In this document: positions 62,800 through 64,000 of the stretch, one piece after another
How positions within the stretch are numbered: position 1 is the first letter of the stretch
Layout: the number at the start of each line of letters is the position of its first letter
Origin: Pseudomonas viridiflava
GTDB taxonomy: Bacteria; Pseudomonadota; Gammaproteobacteria; Pseudomonadales; Pseudomonadaceae
Direction: 5' to 3'
DNA: 64,000 nucleotides
NCBI GenBank assembly: GCA_900596015.1
Contig: UVIF01000023.1
Coordinates: 496,001-560,000 of the forward strand
The notes under the pieces: generated by a model
Told to the model about the DNA's origin: nothing
Seen by the model: the letters and a program-made list of their open reading frames with translations, nothing else
Database searches by the model: none
Program-made: the position numbers and the translations under genes

Positions 62800-64000
62800 T
62801 CAAAAAAGCCCGGAGGTCGGGGGCGGTGTGCCCTTGAGCTGCCAGGTGCCCACCGCCGCGGCTTTCCAGTCGCGGGGGTTGTGGTTGGCCACCGTGCGGG
62901 CGTTGCGCCAATGCCGGTCGAGGTTGTGGCCACGGCCCGTGGTGGAGGCACCGCCCACATCGAACACCCGCTCCGCCGCCTTGAGCGCGCATTCGGCGGC
63001 GATGTATTGCGCCTGCGCCACCTCGATCGCGGCCTCATCCACAGCCACCGGATCGAGCCCGGCCGCCCACGCGCGATCGATCGCTTCGGCAGCCTTGAGC
63101 ACCACAGCCTCGGCCGTGTAGGTACGCGCTGAAATCTCGCCCACGCTCAACGCCACATAAGGATCGTCCACCGACTGCTCGGCACTGCTGTGCTTGATCG
63201 GCCGGGCATGATTGCGCGCAAACGCCACCGCGTCGTTCAGCGCATTGCGGGCGATCCCGGCCTGCACCGAAGCCAGGAACAGTTGCAGGAACGGCGTCAC
63301 CAGCGTGCGCTTGCCCTCTTCCACCGTGCGTGTGCGGACCTCGTGGGCATACACCTGCACGTTGTCCAGCCGCGTCGTGCCGCTCGCCGTCAGGCGCTGG
63401 CCCATGGCGTCGAAGTCATCCAGCAGCACCAGCCCTTCGCGGTCACGGGGCAGGATGAACGACACGGGCTGGTCGTGCTCGTCCAAGGCCACCGCGCTGA
63501 TCCAGTCGGCGTACAGCGAGCCGGTGCTGTAGAACTTGCTGCCGTTGGCGCGGTAGTGCTCGCCTTCGCGCACGATGCGGGCGCTGATGGCGCCGTTGGC
63601 ACCGCCGACCTCCCAGCCGGCGTTGCCCAGCACCACACCTTGCAGGTAACGGCCGAACCAGAGCTGACGCTCCTGCTCGGCACCTTCGGCCCGGGACACC
63701 AGCAGCCCTTCGATGAAACCGAAGCCGGGGCGCAGTGCCTGGGCAACATTGGAGTCTGCCGACGCGATGCGCACCAGCAGGCCGATGACGTCCCTGACCG
63801 AGCCGCCAGGGCCGCCGTAACGAGCAGGAATACGCAGGGTGTAGAGCAGCGCCTGGGCAATCTGCGCGACGGCCTCGTAAGGCAGTTGACGATCACGTTC
63901 GCGCGCCGCGGCGCCGGCAGCGATGGCGGGCAGCAGTTGCTCCGCGCGTGCCAGCAACTGCGCCACGCTCAACGGCGCTTCGGGTGCAGTGGAAGGAATG
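62800..64000 (-). CDS. SfnB-family sulfur-acquisition oxidoreductase (acyl-CoA dehydrogenase fold), 5' end beyond window
   Basis: At least 400 residues of a flavin monooxygenase related to acyl-CoA dehydrogenases and DszC/SfnB: PYEAVAQIAQALLYTLRIPARYGGPGGS in pieces, SNVAQALRPGFGFIEGLL, NGSKFYSTGSLYADW, and near the end RVFDVGGASTTGRGHNLDRHWRNARTVANHNPRDWK in pieces, a block typical of the SfnB/DszC type. The frame is still open at 64000 (a GTG at 63972 is internal), so it is partial. These enzymes use reduced FMN in organosulfur use. It fits with the convergent SfnR-like activator. Confidence 0.87.
   Translation of the reverse strand, partial: IPSTAPEAPLSVAQLLARAEQLLPAIAAGAAARERDRQLPYEAVAQIAQALLYTLRIPARYGGPGGSVRDVIGLLVRIASADSNVAQALRPGFGFIEGLLVSRAEGAEQERQLWFGRYLQGVVLGNAGWEVGGANGAISARIVREGEHYRANGSKFYSTGSLYADWISAVALDEHDQPVSFILPRDREGLVLLDDFDAMGQRLTASGTTRLDNVQVYAHEVRTRTVEEGKRTLVTPFLQLFLASVQAGIARNALNDAVAFARNHARPIKHSSAEQSVDDPYVALSVGEISARTYTAEAVVLKAAEAIDRAWAAGLDPVAVDEAAIEVAQAQYIAAECALKAAERVFDVGGASTTGRGHNLDRHWRNARTVANHNPRDWKAAAVGTWQLKGTPPPTSGLF

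Overview
The window looks like a chromosomal segment of a fluorescent Pseudomonas, most likely of the P. putida group. This rests on the high GC content, the REP-type palindromes (GTGGGAGCGG...CCGCTCCCAC at 1-27, 28628-28720, 58917-58982 and 62661-62781), the many LysR/MFS metabolic modules, and Pseudomonas-type gene pairs (flavohaemoprotein with a NorR-class regulator, umuDC with SRAP, FAN1 with a DinG-like helicase). No rRNA, tRNA, CRISPR array or insertion sequence was seen.

Layout. 36-3934: a two-gene repair operon (FAN1 nuclease, then a helicase with an N-terminal nuclease-like domain) behind a LexA box. 4019-6732: an unrecognised protein translationally coupled to a MocR-like regulator that has lost its PLP lysine. 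7065-9223: a quinone-oxidoreductase-like gene divergent from a LysR regulator. 9464-13086: a complete His-Xaa-Ser (HXS) peptide-modification cassette hxsD-hxsB-hxsC-hxsA, all overlapping, with a frameshift near the end of hxsB and a cut-off ParE gene behind it. 13257-24485: a NepI-like exporter with an AraC regulator, an SDR, a HipBA toxin-antitoxin pair, a LysR/VOC/MHS-transporter set, and the conserved ybhP-clsB-ybhN operon. 24495-28567: a hybrid histidine kinase, an aldo-keto reductase and a LysR regulator. 28746-32659: an RraA-like aldolase, a dehydrogenase, a LysR regulator and an ACS-family MFS transporter, tied together by a 19-bp motif present in front of both minus-strand units.

33011-46761 is a large catabolic cluster. 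It holds a luciferase-type flavin monooxygenase, two paralogous flavin reductases, an alpha/beta hydrolase, an aldehyde dehydrogenase, a DUF1185 protein, its own RibB for flavin supply, a Nudix hydrolase, a DUF1330 protein, a four-gene PotFGHI-like ABC importer, an NCS1 permease and an FCD-type GntR regulator. The palindrome TGGTATACCA, or a one-base variant, occurs four times, at the promoter regions of the DUF1185 operon, the divergent DUF1330/ribB pair and the divergent permease/monooxygenase pair. This suggests one regulon for uptake and flavin-dependent oxidation of a probably nitrogen-containing substrate that cannot be named from sequence.

46805-64000: a nitronate-monooxygenase-like gene, hmp with a sigma-54 promoter and an upstream inverted repeat, its NorR/FhpR regulator, umuDC and a nonsense-interrupted SRAP gene around a LexA box, a GH65 phosphorylase-like gene, uvsE, an lldD gene with an LldR-type palindrome, a small phosphodiesterase, exbD-exbB-tonB, and an SfnR-like sigma-54 activator next to an SfnB-like sulfur-acquisition oxidoreductase that runs off the end.

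The most unusual system is the HXS cassette (radical-SAM maturation of a secreted His-Xaa-Ser repeat protein, product unknown). The best new regulatory inference is the TGGTATACCA regulon.
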